A DNA stretch of 64,000 nucleotides from Sphingomonadales bacterium (GTDB taxonomy: Bacteria > Pseudomonadota > Alphaproteobacteria > Sphingomonadales > Sphingomonadaceae), in assembly GCA_027491235.1 (NCBI GenBank), contig JAIXWO010000018.1:1-64000 (forward strand), written 5' to 3'. This document shows, in pieces, positions 9,810 through 17,826 of this stretch. Position 1 is the stretch's first letter. Every line of letters starts with the position of its first letter. A program made the position numbers and the translations under genes. The notes beneath the pieces were generated by a model. That model did no database searches. It had not been told where the DNA came from and was given only the letters and a program-made list of their open reading frames with translations.

Positions 9810-11737
9810 TCGGCCTGCACCTCTGCTGGTCGGGAGTGCCTGTGTCGCAACCGCTGGCAGAGCGGTTTGCGGCCTCGATAGGGATTGGGGCCGGCCCAAC
9901 CGGTGTACGAGTGCTGGACGGTGCCGTGTTGGCGGCATCGGTGAAAGACAAGGCGCGCGCGAGAAGCTGGTCGCCTTCGCGTTCACCTGATGGCGGCCAT
10001 GTGCTTTTCTTCGGGCATATCGACAACCGCGCTGACCTGATCCGTTCGCTGCCCGTTAGCATTGATCCTTCCTGCGATGATGCTGCCCTTTATGGTCATT
10101 GCCATGCCGCTTGGAGGGATCATTGTGATGGCCGAATTGTTGGCCAATATGCAGCGGTCCAGTGGTTCGCAGATACGCGATCCGTACGTATGGCGCGCAG
10201 CCCGATCCGCGCGCCCGCGCTGCATTATTGGCTCGATGCCGACCGGTTGATCATTGCCTCAGCTTCGCGGGCGATCTTTGCCACAGGCGAAATTGAAAGA
10301 AGGATCGATGAGCAGAAGATCGCTGACACGCTGTATCTCAACTACAACGAGGAAGAGCGCGGCTGGTTCACCGGGGTCAAGCGTCTGCCAATCGGGTCCT
10401 TTGGGCATGCGAGAGCGGGCGAGCTTGCCATCACGACCTATTATGACGCCGCAAACCTGCCCAAGGTCCGCTATGCCAATGATGCCGATTATGTCGAGGC
10501 TGCACGCGCATTGTTCGAAGAAGCGACGCGTGCTGCGCTCCATGGTTTCTCGCGACCTGCAGTCAGCGTAAGTGGCGGCTTTGATTCACAGGCAGTAGCA
10601 GCAACCGCTGCCAAGGTTTTAGGGCCGGATGCGCGCGTTCTGGGGCTGACATCAGTGCCTGAACCCGGCTGGGACGGACGCAGCCGATCGCATCGTTTTG
10701 GAGATGAACGCGCCCATGTCGCGGCACTCGCGGCACTCTATCCATCGCTTGAAGTCGAAGAGGTTGAGGCCGCGGGGCTTTCCTTCGACCACAGGCTTGA
10801 CGCCGTCTTTCTATTGGCAGGAGCGCCACCCCGCAATGTGATGAACCTATACTGGATTCATGAGCTTCACAGCCGCGCCAAGGCGGCAGGTTGCGATGTT
10901 GTGCTGACCGGCGCATTGGGCAATGCAACCTTCAGCTTTGCTGGCACAGGGATGCTGCCCGATCTGTTCAAGAACGGACATTGGCTCAAACTTTTGCGTG
11001 AGGTTCGAATAGCAGCGGCCAGAGACCGGACGAGTGTGGCGCGCTCAGTGACGTCGAGCGCAATCATGCCATTGTTGCCGGATGCGCTTTTCAACATGCT
11101 CATGCGATGGCGTCACGGCCATGATGGCCCTGAGCATCCCAACTGGTCCCCCTTAAACCCGGATTGGGCCGCCGAAATGCAAGTTTCGAAACGCGCGCAT
11201 CGTTTGGGTTTCGATCCCCGCTTTCGGGCCTTTTCAAGCACCACAGCCTACCGAACGGCTATGCTTGGTGGTGCATTTCACGAAAGCGGTGATCTCATGC
11301 CCGCATTGAGTATGATCGCGGGCATCCCGTCTCGCGATCCCACCAGCTACCGGCCTTTACTTGAATTTTGCTTCGGCATTCCCGATGATCAATATTTACG
11401 CGGCGGCAACGCGCGCTGGTTAGCCAAACGGATGTTCAGGGGCGTCCTTCCGGACATGGTGCTCGACGAAAAGCGCACCGGGCTGCAGGCGGCAGACTGG
11501 CATTTGCGGTTGGGTCGGCAACGCGGCGACCTGATGCGCGAACTTGATCGCTTGTCCGGGGATCCAGTCATGGCAAAGCGGTTTGACTTGCCCAAACTAA
11601 AGGCGGCGCTCGTCGATTGGCCTGAGCAGACCCCCATTGACGGTGAGCCATCGGCCCAAATGCTCCAACTCGCTCTCCCTCGCGGCCTCGCGGCAGCCCG
11701 ATTCATCCGCTATATTGAGGGCGGGAATGAACATTGA
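9806..11737 (+). CDS. Lasso cyclase (asparagine synthetase-like, C protein)
   Basis: A 643-residue enzyme that adenylates the ring acid side chain and closes the macrolactam. The synthetase domain has the ATP pyrophosphatase loop VSGGFDSQAVAA near residue 255. The N-terminal glutaminase-like domain starts MIGLHLCWSG and has no Cys at position 2, so it cannot release ammonia, which fits lasso cyclases and not true asparagine synthetases. The ATG at 9806 is chosen because it overlaps the upstream stop by 4 bp; the longer open frame upstream is antisense-like sequence in the peptidase gene. It is the last gene of the plus arm. Confidence 0.9.
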   Translation: MIGLHLCWSGVPVSQPLAERFAASIGIGAGPTGVRVLDGAVLAASVKDKARARSWSPSRSPDGGHVLFFGHIDNRADLIRSLPVSIDPSCDDAALYGHCHAAWRDHCDGRIVGQYAAVQWFADTRSVRMARSPIRAPALHYWLDADRLIIASASRAIFATGEIERRIDEQKIADTLYLNYNEEERGWFTGVKRLPIGSFGHARAGELAITTYYDAANLPKVRYANDADYVEAARALFEEATRAALHGFSRPAVSVSGGFDSQAVAATAAKVLGPDARVLGLTSVPEPGWDGRSRSHRFGDERAHVAALAALYPSLEVEEVEAAGLSFDHRLDAVFLLAGAPPRNVMNLYWIHELHSRAKAAGCDVVLTGALGNATFSFAGTGMLPDLFKNGHWLKLLREVRIAAARDRTSVARSVTSSAIMPLLPDALFNMLMRWRHGHDGPEHPNWSPLNPDWAAEMQVSKRAHRLGFDPRFRAFSSTTAYRTAMLGGAFHESGDLMPALSMIAGIPSRDPTSYRPLLEFCFGIPDDQYLRGGNARWLAKRMFRGVLPDMVLDEKRTGLQAADWHLRLGRQRGDLMRELDRLSGDPVMAKRFDLPKLKAALVDWPEQTPIDGEPSAQMLQLALPRGLAAARFIRYIEGGNEH

Positions 11738-11983
11738 TTCTTGTGAATCGCATTCCGCTTCCCCCAACGAAGCTTTAGAATAAGCAGGCAGGAGATGGCC
11801 CTGAAATCGGACATTTGCGGACTAAGTATTCCTGGTGAACGAGCGCCCGACTTTGGTGCATAAGATTGAACCAGCGAACGACCGTTTTGTGAGCGGACGA
11901 CGCCTAGCGAATGACCCTGCAATGCTCTCAAATCTACCCTGTTCTCGACAGGGCACCGAGCACACCACCATTCCCCATTTTAG

Positions 11984-12391
11984 CTATCTCGGGTGCCGCG
12001 CGGCGAGCGCGATGCCAGCGAGATTTTGTGCGCGTTTGATCCAGCGGACACGGCCGATGCGCCCGTCCTGTGCCAAGGCGAGGAACGCAGCGGCGTGATC
12101 GTTCCGCGCCTGTCCGGTGCGCAGCGCGGTGTTGGCTTTGGTGATCACCTCCACCGCATCGCCGATCAACTCCACGTCGGTCAGCGCCAGGGACTGCGCC
12201 ACCTCCACCGCGCAGATCAGCGCCCGCCATTCCGCATCGCTGTTCGTCCCTTCGCCCAGATCATCGAACAGATAGGTCTGGCCCCGCACCACAACAGCCG
12301 CCTCAATACGCCCGGGGTTGGGGCGGCACCCGCCATCGAAAAAGACTTTCACGCGGCGGGCGGGGGTGGCGGCGGTCTTGGCTGCGGTCAT
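11984..12391 (-). CDS. RNase HI-like protein, last catalytic Asp not evident
   Basis: A 135-residue RNase H-fold protein. Catalytic-type acids are present in VKVFFDGGCRPNPG (D20), NSDAEWRAL and ELIGDAVEVI. The usual C-terminal NxxADxLA motif reads NLAGIALA, so the fourth acid seems to be missing and activity may be reduced or absent. The gene overlaps the upstream GNAT gene by 4 bp. It could act on RNA-DNA hybrids, but that needs the full active site. Confidence 0.72.
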   Translation of the reverse strand: MTAAKTAATPARRVKVFFDGGCRPNPGRIEAAVVVRGQTYLFDDLGEGTNSDAEWRALICAVEVAQSLALTDVELIGDAVEVITKANTALRTGQARNDHAAAFLALAQDGRIGRVRWIKRAQNLAGIALAARHPR

Positions 12392-12942
12392 GCGGTCGGG
12401 CGATACCGCATCGCCACATCACAGCGGTCATAGCGCGCGCCAAAGTCTGCCATGATCTGCGCGTCATGGGCAAAGCCCAGCTTCTCATACAAATGGATCG
12501 CGGCTTCGCATTTGTGGCTGGTGAGGAGATAGAGCGTCTCCGCCCCCATGGTCTCGGCGCGGGCGATGACGGCCTCGAGCAGAAATTCCCCCGCTTTCAG
12601 CCCACGTGCCGTCTCCCGCACGCCCATCTTGGTCAGCTCAAAACGCGCAGGCCCTGTCTTCTGCAAGGCACAAGCGCCGACGACACCGCGCCCTTCGGCC
12701 TCGACGAACAGGATGGCCCCGCCCGGATCAAGGATCTTCGCGCGCGGATTTTCCAGCACCTCCCGATCGGTCGCCTCCAGCACGAACATCGACGTGATCC
12801 ATTCGGCATTGATGTCATGAAAGTCGCGGGCGAGATCGTCGTGGAACTCGACGAGGCGGAGTGCGGGGGTGTCCGGCTGTGTGGAGAGATCAGGAACCGT
12901 GGCGGGCATAAGGGCGTCCGTTAGAGGGGCGGGAAGGGGCAA
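12388..12942 (-). CDS. GNAT family N-acetyltransferase
   Basis: A 184-residue acetyltransferase. The acetyl-CoA loop is seen as VRETARGLKAGEFLLEA (about residues 104-120), followed by YLLTSHKCEAAIHLYEKLGF, the usual motif B. Substrate is unknown. An internal start at MPATVPD would shorten it by 11 residues. It is the first gene of a two-gene unit with the RNase H-like gene. Confidence 0.82.
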   Translation of the reverse strand: MPLPAPLTDALMPATVPDLSTQPDTPALRLVEFHDDLARDFHDINAEWITSMFVLEATDREVLENPRAKILDPGGAILFVEAEGRGVVGACALQKTGPARFELTKMGVRETARGLKAGEFLLEAVIARAETMGAETLYLLTSHKCEAAIHLYEKLGFAHDAQIMADFGARYDRCDVAMRYRPTA

Positions 12943-13207
12943 AACCGTAGGACAATCCGCGCCCGCCCCGACTCCGCAGAAATCGGTCTGCCCCGCCCTT
13001 TGGACGGTGCGGAAGTGGAGGAAGTTGAGGGTGCGTCCCCTTCATCTTGGACCCCGGCTGTAGGATAGACAGAACTTCCAAGAGCAAAGCCGGATCATAC
13101 GCGCGATCATGGGACAGCGTCTGGCATAAATGGTGGGCTGTAGGACAGCGGAAAATGAGGTGGGGTGGTGGGGGAGGTGGCTGGGGAGGCGGGACTAAAT
13201 TGTAATT
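12943..13207. other. Gene-free spacer with a G-rich tract
   Basis: The 265-bp spacer between the GNAT gene and the AT-rich island holds no credible gene. At 13162-13193 the plus strand has four G-runs of at least three (GGGG, GGGGG, GGGG, GGG), close to a G-quadruplex pattern although one loop is 8 nt. It marks the sharp change from high to low GC. Confidence 0.5.
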
Positions 13208-13801
13208 CTACTTGTACTCGTACTTCACCATAGCTTGGAAAAATCGGTCATGCTCACTTTTAGACAAGCGCACCCCAGGAAATAATGGGTAAGTACATAC
13301 TCCACCAATGGGTACATATCCGTTTTTAGACATGTACCAATTAACTTCTTCCTGAAGAGCATACATATCGGCTGCTGAGCATATTTTATATTCGGACATG
13401 TATGTATTATCGCTATGAATCATAGCGTGATAGGAAGCTCGTTCTTTATCGGCACTAGCCTGTTTCAGCTCATCTTTCTTAATTTCTATTTCACGCTTCT
13501 TCGCGTCCTTTTTCGACAAAATTTCATTTTCTTGTACAACAAACTCTGTGACTTCAGATGTGTCGTGATATAATTTCACATGAGAAAGAAGGGCATCCTC
13601 ATTCATGGTGGCTACCCGTTCTGCTGCACTGTTCAAAGAATCCGAATTTTGAACAACACTAGCAAGGGCGTATGCAACATCCTCCGTAACACTCATTCCC
13701 ATGAGCGTCATTTCCGACCTTAACGATTTGAAAGAACTTGGCTTATACTCTTTTAACTGACCGTAAAAAGTCCGAACAATTTCATCATAGTTTTGTATCA
13801 T
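13208..13801 (-). CDS. Unknown protein of an AT-rich island (coiled-coil region)
   Basis: I do not recognise this 197-residue protein. It begins MIQNYDEIVRTFY at ATG 13801; a TTG at 13816 would add five residues and overlap the upstream stop. A Lys/Glu-rich helical stretch at about residues 110-135 suggests a coiled coil. No signal peptide or membrane segment is seen. Codon use is AT-rich, unlike the genes on both sides, and it forms a two-gene unit with the membrane protein upstream. Horizontal acquisition is likely. Confidence 0.7.
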   Translation of the reverse strand: MIQNYDEIVRTFYGQLKEYKPSSFKSLRSEMTLMGMSVTEDVAYALASVVQNSDSLNSAAERVATMNEDALLSHVKLYHDTSEVTEFVVQENEILSKKDAKKREIEIKKDELKQASADKERASYHAMIHSDNTYMSEYKICSAADMYALQEEVNWYMSKNGYVPIGGVCTYPLFPGVRLSKSEHDRFFQAMVKYEYK

Positions 13802-13812
13802 AAAAATTCCGA

Positions 13813-14376
13813 TCAAACCTGTACAAATTTACTAATGATAGACAAAGATTTTGATAGGTTTTTTGCAATTTTATCCGATTTCTTTGATTCATTTTCAGGA
13901 AAGACAGTATAAAGACCTTTTCGTCCAAAGATCAAAATATTTTGAAAATTTCTCAATATTTCAGGTGGTATTTTTGATATTTGAATTTTCTGAAACGCTA
14001 AAGACAATTTATAAATATTTTCAGAAGTTTCAATTGAAAGAGGATTTGAAATAATAATATCAAAATTTTCAATATCAGTTATGAAATCTTGAATAAATTT
14101 TTCTTCTTTCTTCCAGATTTCCGCCCTCTCTAGTTCAATATTTATTTCTTCTTCTTTTTGGTTAATTTTATCTTTAATGTACATATAAACTACAAGTATC
14201 GCGAAAATCGGTCCACCGATAATTCCCATAATCATAAACAAAATGAAGCTAGGTGGTTTTTCTTGCAGAGAAGGCGGCAAATTGGAATCTTCGGTTCTCT
14301 TCCCAAAATCGATTTGCATGATAACAAACATGACAAAGCCAACTAGGGCTCCAATTCCCATCCAAGCATCTAGCAT
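13813..14376 (-). CDS. Unknown membrane protein of an AT-rich island
   Basis: A 187-residue protein that I do not recognise. Two hydrophobic segments (about residues 5-22 and 45-67) would place the N-terminus in the membrane. They are followed by a Lys/Glu-rich stretch and a soluble C-terminal domain. Base composition is very AT-rich. It precedes the coiled-coil protein gene by about 11 bp, so the two are probably cotranscribed. A membrane effector paired with a partner is one possible reading, but nothing in the sequence proves it. Confidence 0.7.
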   Translation of the reverse strand: MLDAWMGIGALVGFVMFVIMQIDFGKRTEDSNLPPSLQEKPPSFILFMIMGIIGGPIFAILVVYMYIKDKINQKEEEINIELERAEIWKKEEKFIQDFITDIENFDIIISNPLSIETSENIYKLSLAFQKIQISKIPPEILRNFQNILIFGRKGLYTVFPENESKKSDKIAKNLSKSLSIISKFVQV

Positions 14377-14702
14377 TCAAAGTTTCCTTTTTTCGTGCTA
14401 ACCAGTCAATTCCAACCTTGGTTCTGATAGAGCAAGGCTTGAACTATTAGCGGGATTCAATCTCTTGCTCTGCATTGTTCAGAAAGCCGATTTCGAAGTC
14501 CACCTGAGTCGCAACCAACACGGCATCATCAAGAAAATGTGGAAAATTCTTGCAGAAATTTTCGGTGCGTTGAACCGAATCGTTCATCGATTTTTGGACG
14601 GGTTTTACAATTAACTTTTAGTAACAATCTTCTGCTTCGCAGTGAACAGTCGCAATGGCCCTATCGCGAGTTTAGCTGCGACAAATGTGGTATCCACCCC
14701 AC
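14377..14702. other. 326-bp gene-free region
   Basis: Intermediate-GC sequence between the AT-rich pair and the GST gene. I see no conserved gene, tRNA or repeat. It probably contains the promoter of the AT-rich pair near its left end and the right border of the acquired segment. Confidence 0.5.
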
Positions 14703-15368
14703 TCACCCTTCCGGAAACAAAACCTCCGCATCCCCCGCCTGCCAGACCGGCCACCGCACCATGATCGTGGCGAACATCGGCGATGCCAGAAACGCGGCCA
14801 GCCACCTCTGTACCGCAGGCAGCGGCAGTGCATCGAACCACGCCCGGTCGGTCTCCGCGAACTGGCGGACGAAGGGCGCGAGCGCGGCGTCGGTCATTGT
14901 CCAGCGATCGCCGCACAGAAAGGGGGAGGCGGTCAGCCGGGCCTCCAGCACCTCCAGATGCGCCACGCCGGCCGCGCGGTGGTCCAGCGGGTCGACATCA
15001 TAGCGGTGGGGGTATTTGTAGCGGTCCAGATGATGTTTGAACGGGCCGTCATTGGCCGCAATCAGCGCCGCGTCCTCGCCGCCTAGCCAATGGTCCGGGT
15101 CCGCCTGTGTGAGCGCCCAGCGCATGATGTCGAGGCTTTCGTCGATCACCCTGCTGCCAACTGTTGGGCTGCCAATTATTGGGCCGTCGGGCAGCACCAG
15201 CACCGGCACCGTGCCCTTGGGGGAGGCGTCGAGCAGCTCTTGCGGTTTGGCGGAGAGCTTCACCTCCCGCAGCGTGCACACCGTCCCGCTGGCCAGCAAA
15301 GCGAGCCGCGCGCGCATCGCATAGGGGCAGCGGCGGAAGCTGTAGAGGACGGGCCTAGGTGTCGTCAC
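14703..15368 (-). CDS. Glutathione S-transferase family protein
   Basis: A 221-residue GST with an N-terminal thioredoxin-like domain starting [16 protein letters not shown]. The CPYA motif places Cys at the usual active position. The conserved [12 protein letters not shown] segment follows, and the all-helical C-terminal domain ends near residue 215. A 10-residue insertion ([10 protein letters not shown]) lies between LPDG and RVIDESLDI and comes from a 15-bp tandem duplication. The gene overlaps trhO by 4 bp. Substrate is unknown. Confidence 0.88.
   Translation of the reverse strand: MTTPRPVLYSFRRCPYAMRARLALLASGTVCTLREVKLSAKPQELLDASPKGTVPVLVLPDGPIIGSPTVGSRVIDESLDIMRWALTQADPDHWLGGEDAALIAANDGPFKHHLDRYKYPHRYDVDPLDHRAAGVAHLEVLEARLTASPFLCGDRWTMTDAALAPFVRQFAETDRAWFDALPLPAVQRWLAAFLASPMFATIMVRWPVWQAGDAEVLFPEG
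15153..15182. repeat. 15-bp tandem duplication inside the GST gene
   Basis: GCTGCCAACTGTTGG is followed directly by GCTGCCAATTATTGG, 13 of 15 bases identical. The 30 bp keep the frame and account for a 10-residue insertion next to the glutathione-binding ESLD segment. Confidence 0.75.
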
Positions 15369-16321
15369 GGGGCGTCGTCATCAGGCCGGATCATCACCGC
15401 GCCGATATGCGGCTTGCCCTGCGCCTCGGCGAGGGCGACCTGATGCTGACGCTCGCGATACCGGGCGCGCTGTTCATCGGTGCGCTCGTCATAACAGGCG
15501 GGGCAGCTGACGCCGACTTCGTAAAGCTGTGAGGCGCGGTCGTCCGCGTTGATCGGGCGGCGGCAGGCGTGGCAGAGCTCGAGCGAGCCAAGTTCCAGCC
15601 CGTGCCGTACGGTCACGCGCTGGTCGAACACGAAGCATTCGCCTTCCCACAGCGACTCTTCGGCGGGCACGGTTTCCAGATATTTCAGGATGCCGCCTTG
15701 CAGGTGGTAAACTTCTTCAATCCCCTCGGCCTTCAGGAAGGCGGTGGATTTTTCGCAGCGGATGCCGCCCGTGCAGAACATCGCGACCTTGGGCGGGGTG
15801 CCGGTGCCGAGCAACCGCTCCCGCTCCGCACGGAACCAGGCGGGGAAATCGCGGAAGGTCTTGGTCTTGGGGTCAATCGCGCGCTGGAAGGTGCCGACGG
15901 CGACTTCATAATCATTGCGCGTGTCGATGACGATGGTGTCGGGATCGGCGATCAGCGCGTTCCAATCCTGCGGCGCCACATAATGGCCGACGCGGGCGAG
16001 CGGATCGATATCGGGTTCGCCCATCGTCACGATTTCGGGCTTCACCTTCACCTTCATCCGGTGGAACGGCATCTCTTTGGCGCGGGAGAGTTTATACTCG
16101 AACCCGTCGCATCCCGGCAGCTTCCCGATGGTGTCGAGGATGGCGGCAATCGCGGCGTCCGTGCCCGCAATCGTGCCGTTGATGCCTTCGCGCGCGATGA
16201 GGAGCGTGCCTTTGATGCCGTGCGTCTTGCAGGCGTCCGCAAGGGTGGCGCGGATGGCGGGGGCATCATCAAACCGCGTGAAGTGGTAAAGCGCGGCAAC
16301 GCAGATGGGCAGATCAGTCAT
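15365..16321 (-). CDS. trhO: tRNA uridine(34) hydroxylase, rhodanese family
   Basis: A 318-residue YceA-type protein that hydroxylates U34 of certain tRNAs on the way to 5-oxyacetyl uridine. It has an N-terminal acylphosphatase-like domain, the [12 protein letters not shown] rhodanese segment, and the active Cys loop [13 protein letters not shown] near residue 180. A C-terminal Cys cluster (LCHAC and CPAC) may bind zinc. ATG 16321 ([11 protein letters not shown]) is chosen; upstream sequence is not conserved. It overlaps the GST gene by 4 bp. Confidence 0.9.
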   Translation of the reverse strand: MTDLPICVAALYHFTRFDDAPAIRATLADACKTHGIKGTLLIAREGINGTIAGTDAAIAAILDTIGKLPGCDGFEYKLSRAKEMPFHRMKVKVKPEIVTMGEPDIDPLARVGHYVAPQDWNALIADPDTIVIDTRNDYEVAVGTFQRAIDPKTKTFRDFPAWFRAERERLLGTGTPPKVAMFCTGGIRCEKSTAFLKAEGIEEVYHLQGGILKYLETVPAEESLWEGECFVFDQRVTVRHGLELGSLELCHACRRPINADDRASQLYEVGVSCPACYDERTDEQRARYRERQHQVALAEAQGKPHIGAVMIRPDDDAP

Positions 16322-16502
16322 GCCGCTGCGTTTAGCGTCGCTGTGCAGAGATGTCAGTGCGGAAATGGCGCGGCTTGCTTTGCACAGGCTCCAAGCTAAA
16401 GCGCATCTCCGCCGACCCATGTTAACGTTTCTGTTAACGCTGGAGCAGGGTTGCCGGGTCTATGCAGCGACACCGCAATTGCGCGGCGAAGGGATTTTTT
16501 GA

Positions 16503-17369
16503 GTGGGTGTTTCGGGATTTACGACGGCATTGATGTTGACGGCCATGCAGGCCAACCCCGAAGCTGTGCCCGCCCAGGCGGTTTCTGCGCCGCCCGTTTC
16601 GGCGCCGGAAGTTCCGACCGTCGCACAGGCGCCGATGCCCACACCGCCTTCTCCCGCGACCGCGCCAGTGCCTGAGGACATCGTCGTCACCGCCCAGCCG
16701 ACGCCGAAGGAAGATCCGCTCAAACGCGCGAATGAAGTCAGCTTCGAAGTGATTGAGGCGGCGGACAAAGCTATCGTTGGCCCGGCGGCCATGGTCTATA
16801 AGGACAGCCTGCCGAACCCGATCCGCAAGGGGATCCACAATTTCCTCTATAATATCGGGGAACCGGTGGTCGCGGTGAACTTCCTGCTGCAGCTCAAGCC
16901 CGGCAAGGCGATTGAGACGGTGGGGCGCTTTGCGATCAACTCCACGATCGGCATCGCGGGGCTGCTTGACGTGGCCAAGAAAAAGCCATTCCACCTGCCG
17001 CACCGCGTCAACGGTTTTGCCTATACGATGGGCTATTATGGCGTGAAGCCAGGCGCTTATCTCTTCCTGCCGCTGATCGGTCCGACGACGGTGCGGGACG
17101 TGACGGGGCGGCTAATGGACTTGGCCTTCCTGCCAGCTGTGGTCGGCGCGCCCTTTAACAACCCCTATTACACCCTGCCGTCGGGCGTGATCTACGCGCT
17201 GGATGATCGGGTGCTGTTTGACGACAAGTTGCAGGAACTGCGCAATGGCGACCGGCCGGCCTATGCGGCGCAGCGCGAATATTATCTGACCACGCGGCAG
17301 GCGGAGATTGACGAGTTACGCGGCAAGAAGCCCGCCGTTGAAGCGCCAGTTACTTCACCGCAAAATTGA
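16503..17369 (+). CDS. MlaA/VacJ family protein without a lipobox
   Basis: A 288-residue MlaA homologue, the outer-membrane partner of the Mla phospholipid trafficking system. The MlaA domain runs from about residue 70 to 245 (DSLPNPIRKGIHNFLYNIGEP, GRFAINSTIGIAGLLDVA, GPTTVRDVTGR). A Pro/Ala-rich linker of about 40 residues precedes it. GTG 16503 directly follows an in-frame stop, so it is the first possible start. No Cys is present, so the usual lipoprotein anchor is missing. The 3' end overlaps copC on the other strand by 20 bp. Confidence 0.88.
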   Translation: MGVSGFTTALMLTAMQANPEAVPAQAVSAPPVSAPEVPTVAQAPMPTPPSPATAPVPEDIVVTAQPTPKEDPLKRANEVSFEVIEAADKAIVGPAAMVYKDSLPNPIRKGIHNFLYNIGEPVVAVNFLLQLKPGKAIETVGRFAINSTIGIAGLLDVAKKKPFHLPHRVNGFAYTMGYYGVKPGAYLFLPLIGPTTVRDVTGRLMDLAFLPAVVGAPFNNPYYTLPSGVIYALDDRVLFDDKLQELRNGDRPAYAAQREYYLTTRQAEIDELRGKKPAVEAPVTSPQN

Positions 17370-17727
17370 TCTTGCCGGTGGCAGGGGTGCCGTCCGTCCC
17401 AGCCGCGCGCCAGTTCACCACATAAGTGCCGACAGGCAGGGGGCGTGGCAGTTTCGCGACCAGCGTCTTGCCGTCCGCACTGACGCCCGCGGTGAAGCCG
17501 GAGATTTTCATCGGCGGGTGGTCCTTCATCCCCGGCATGGTCAGCATGACGATGTCCATCGTGGAGGTGCTGGCGATCTTGTCCGAAAAGGTCAGGCTGA
17601 CGGCCATCGGCTTGGCCGCGGCCTTGTTGGCGGTCGGCGTCGAGGCGACGAGTTTGACCTGCGCCAAAGCCGGCGACGCCAGCGCAAGCGCGGCTCCAAA
17701 AGCGAGCAGGGACAGGGACTTGTTCAT
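17350..17727 (-). CDS. copC: CopC-like periplasmic copper protein
   Basis: A 125-residue protein with a signal peptide (cleavage after ALASPALA) and a beta-sandwich CopC domain with DHPPM and Met residues. The mature protein begins QVKLVAST, whereas classical CopC begins with the copper-binding His1, so the Cu(II) site may differ. ATG 17727 has a GGAGGAG site close upstream. It is divergent from copA with a 99-bp shared spacer, so joint copper control is likely. Confidence 0.86.
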   Translation of the reverse strand: MNKSLSLLAFGAALALASPALAQVKLVASTPTANKAAAKPMAVSLTFSDKIASTSTMDIVMLTMPGMKDHPPMKISGFTAGVSADGKTLVAKLPRPLPVGTYVVNWRAAGTDGTPATGKINFAVK

Positions 17728-17826
17728 ATTGCGCTCCTCCGGTGGTGCCCCAAAGGGCAAGAGAATTTCGATACAGCCATCGATATAGGGATGTTTTCGC
17801 GATAGGCACCCCTATCTGAACGGAGC
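17728..17826. promoter_or_regulatory. copC / copA divergent promoter region
   Basis: The 99-bp spacer between the divergent copC and copA genes must hold both promoters. I could not identify a CueR- or CopR-type operator by eye. Confidence 0.4.

Noticed and set aside
3499-11983. tRNA-Ala as attachment site of an integrated lasso island
   Set aside because: No copy of the tRNA 3' end was seen after the cluster and there is no integrase gene.
16421-16439. CtrA site TTAA-N7-TTAA before mlaA
   Set aside because: The two TTAA blocks are 8 bp apart, not 7, so it is not a proper full site.
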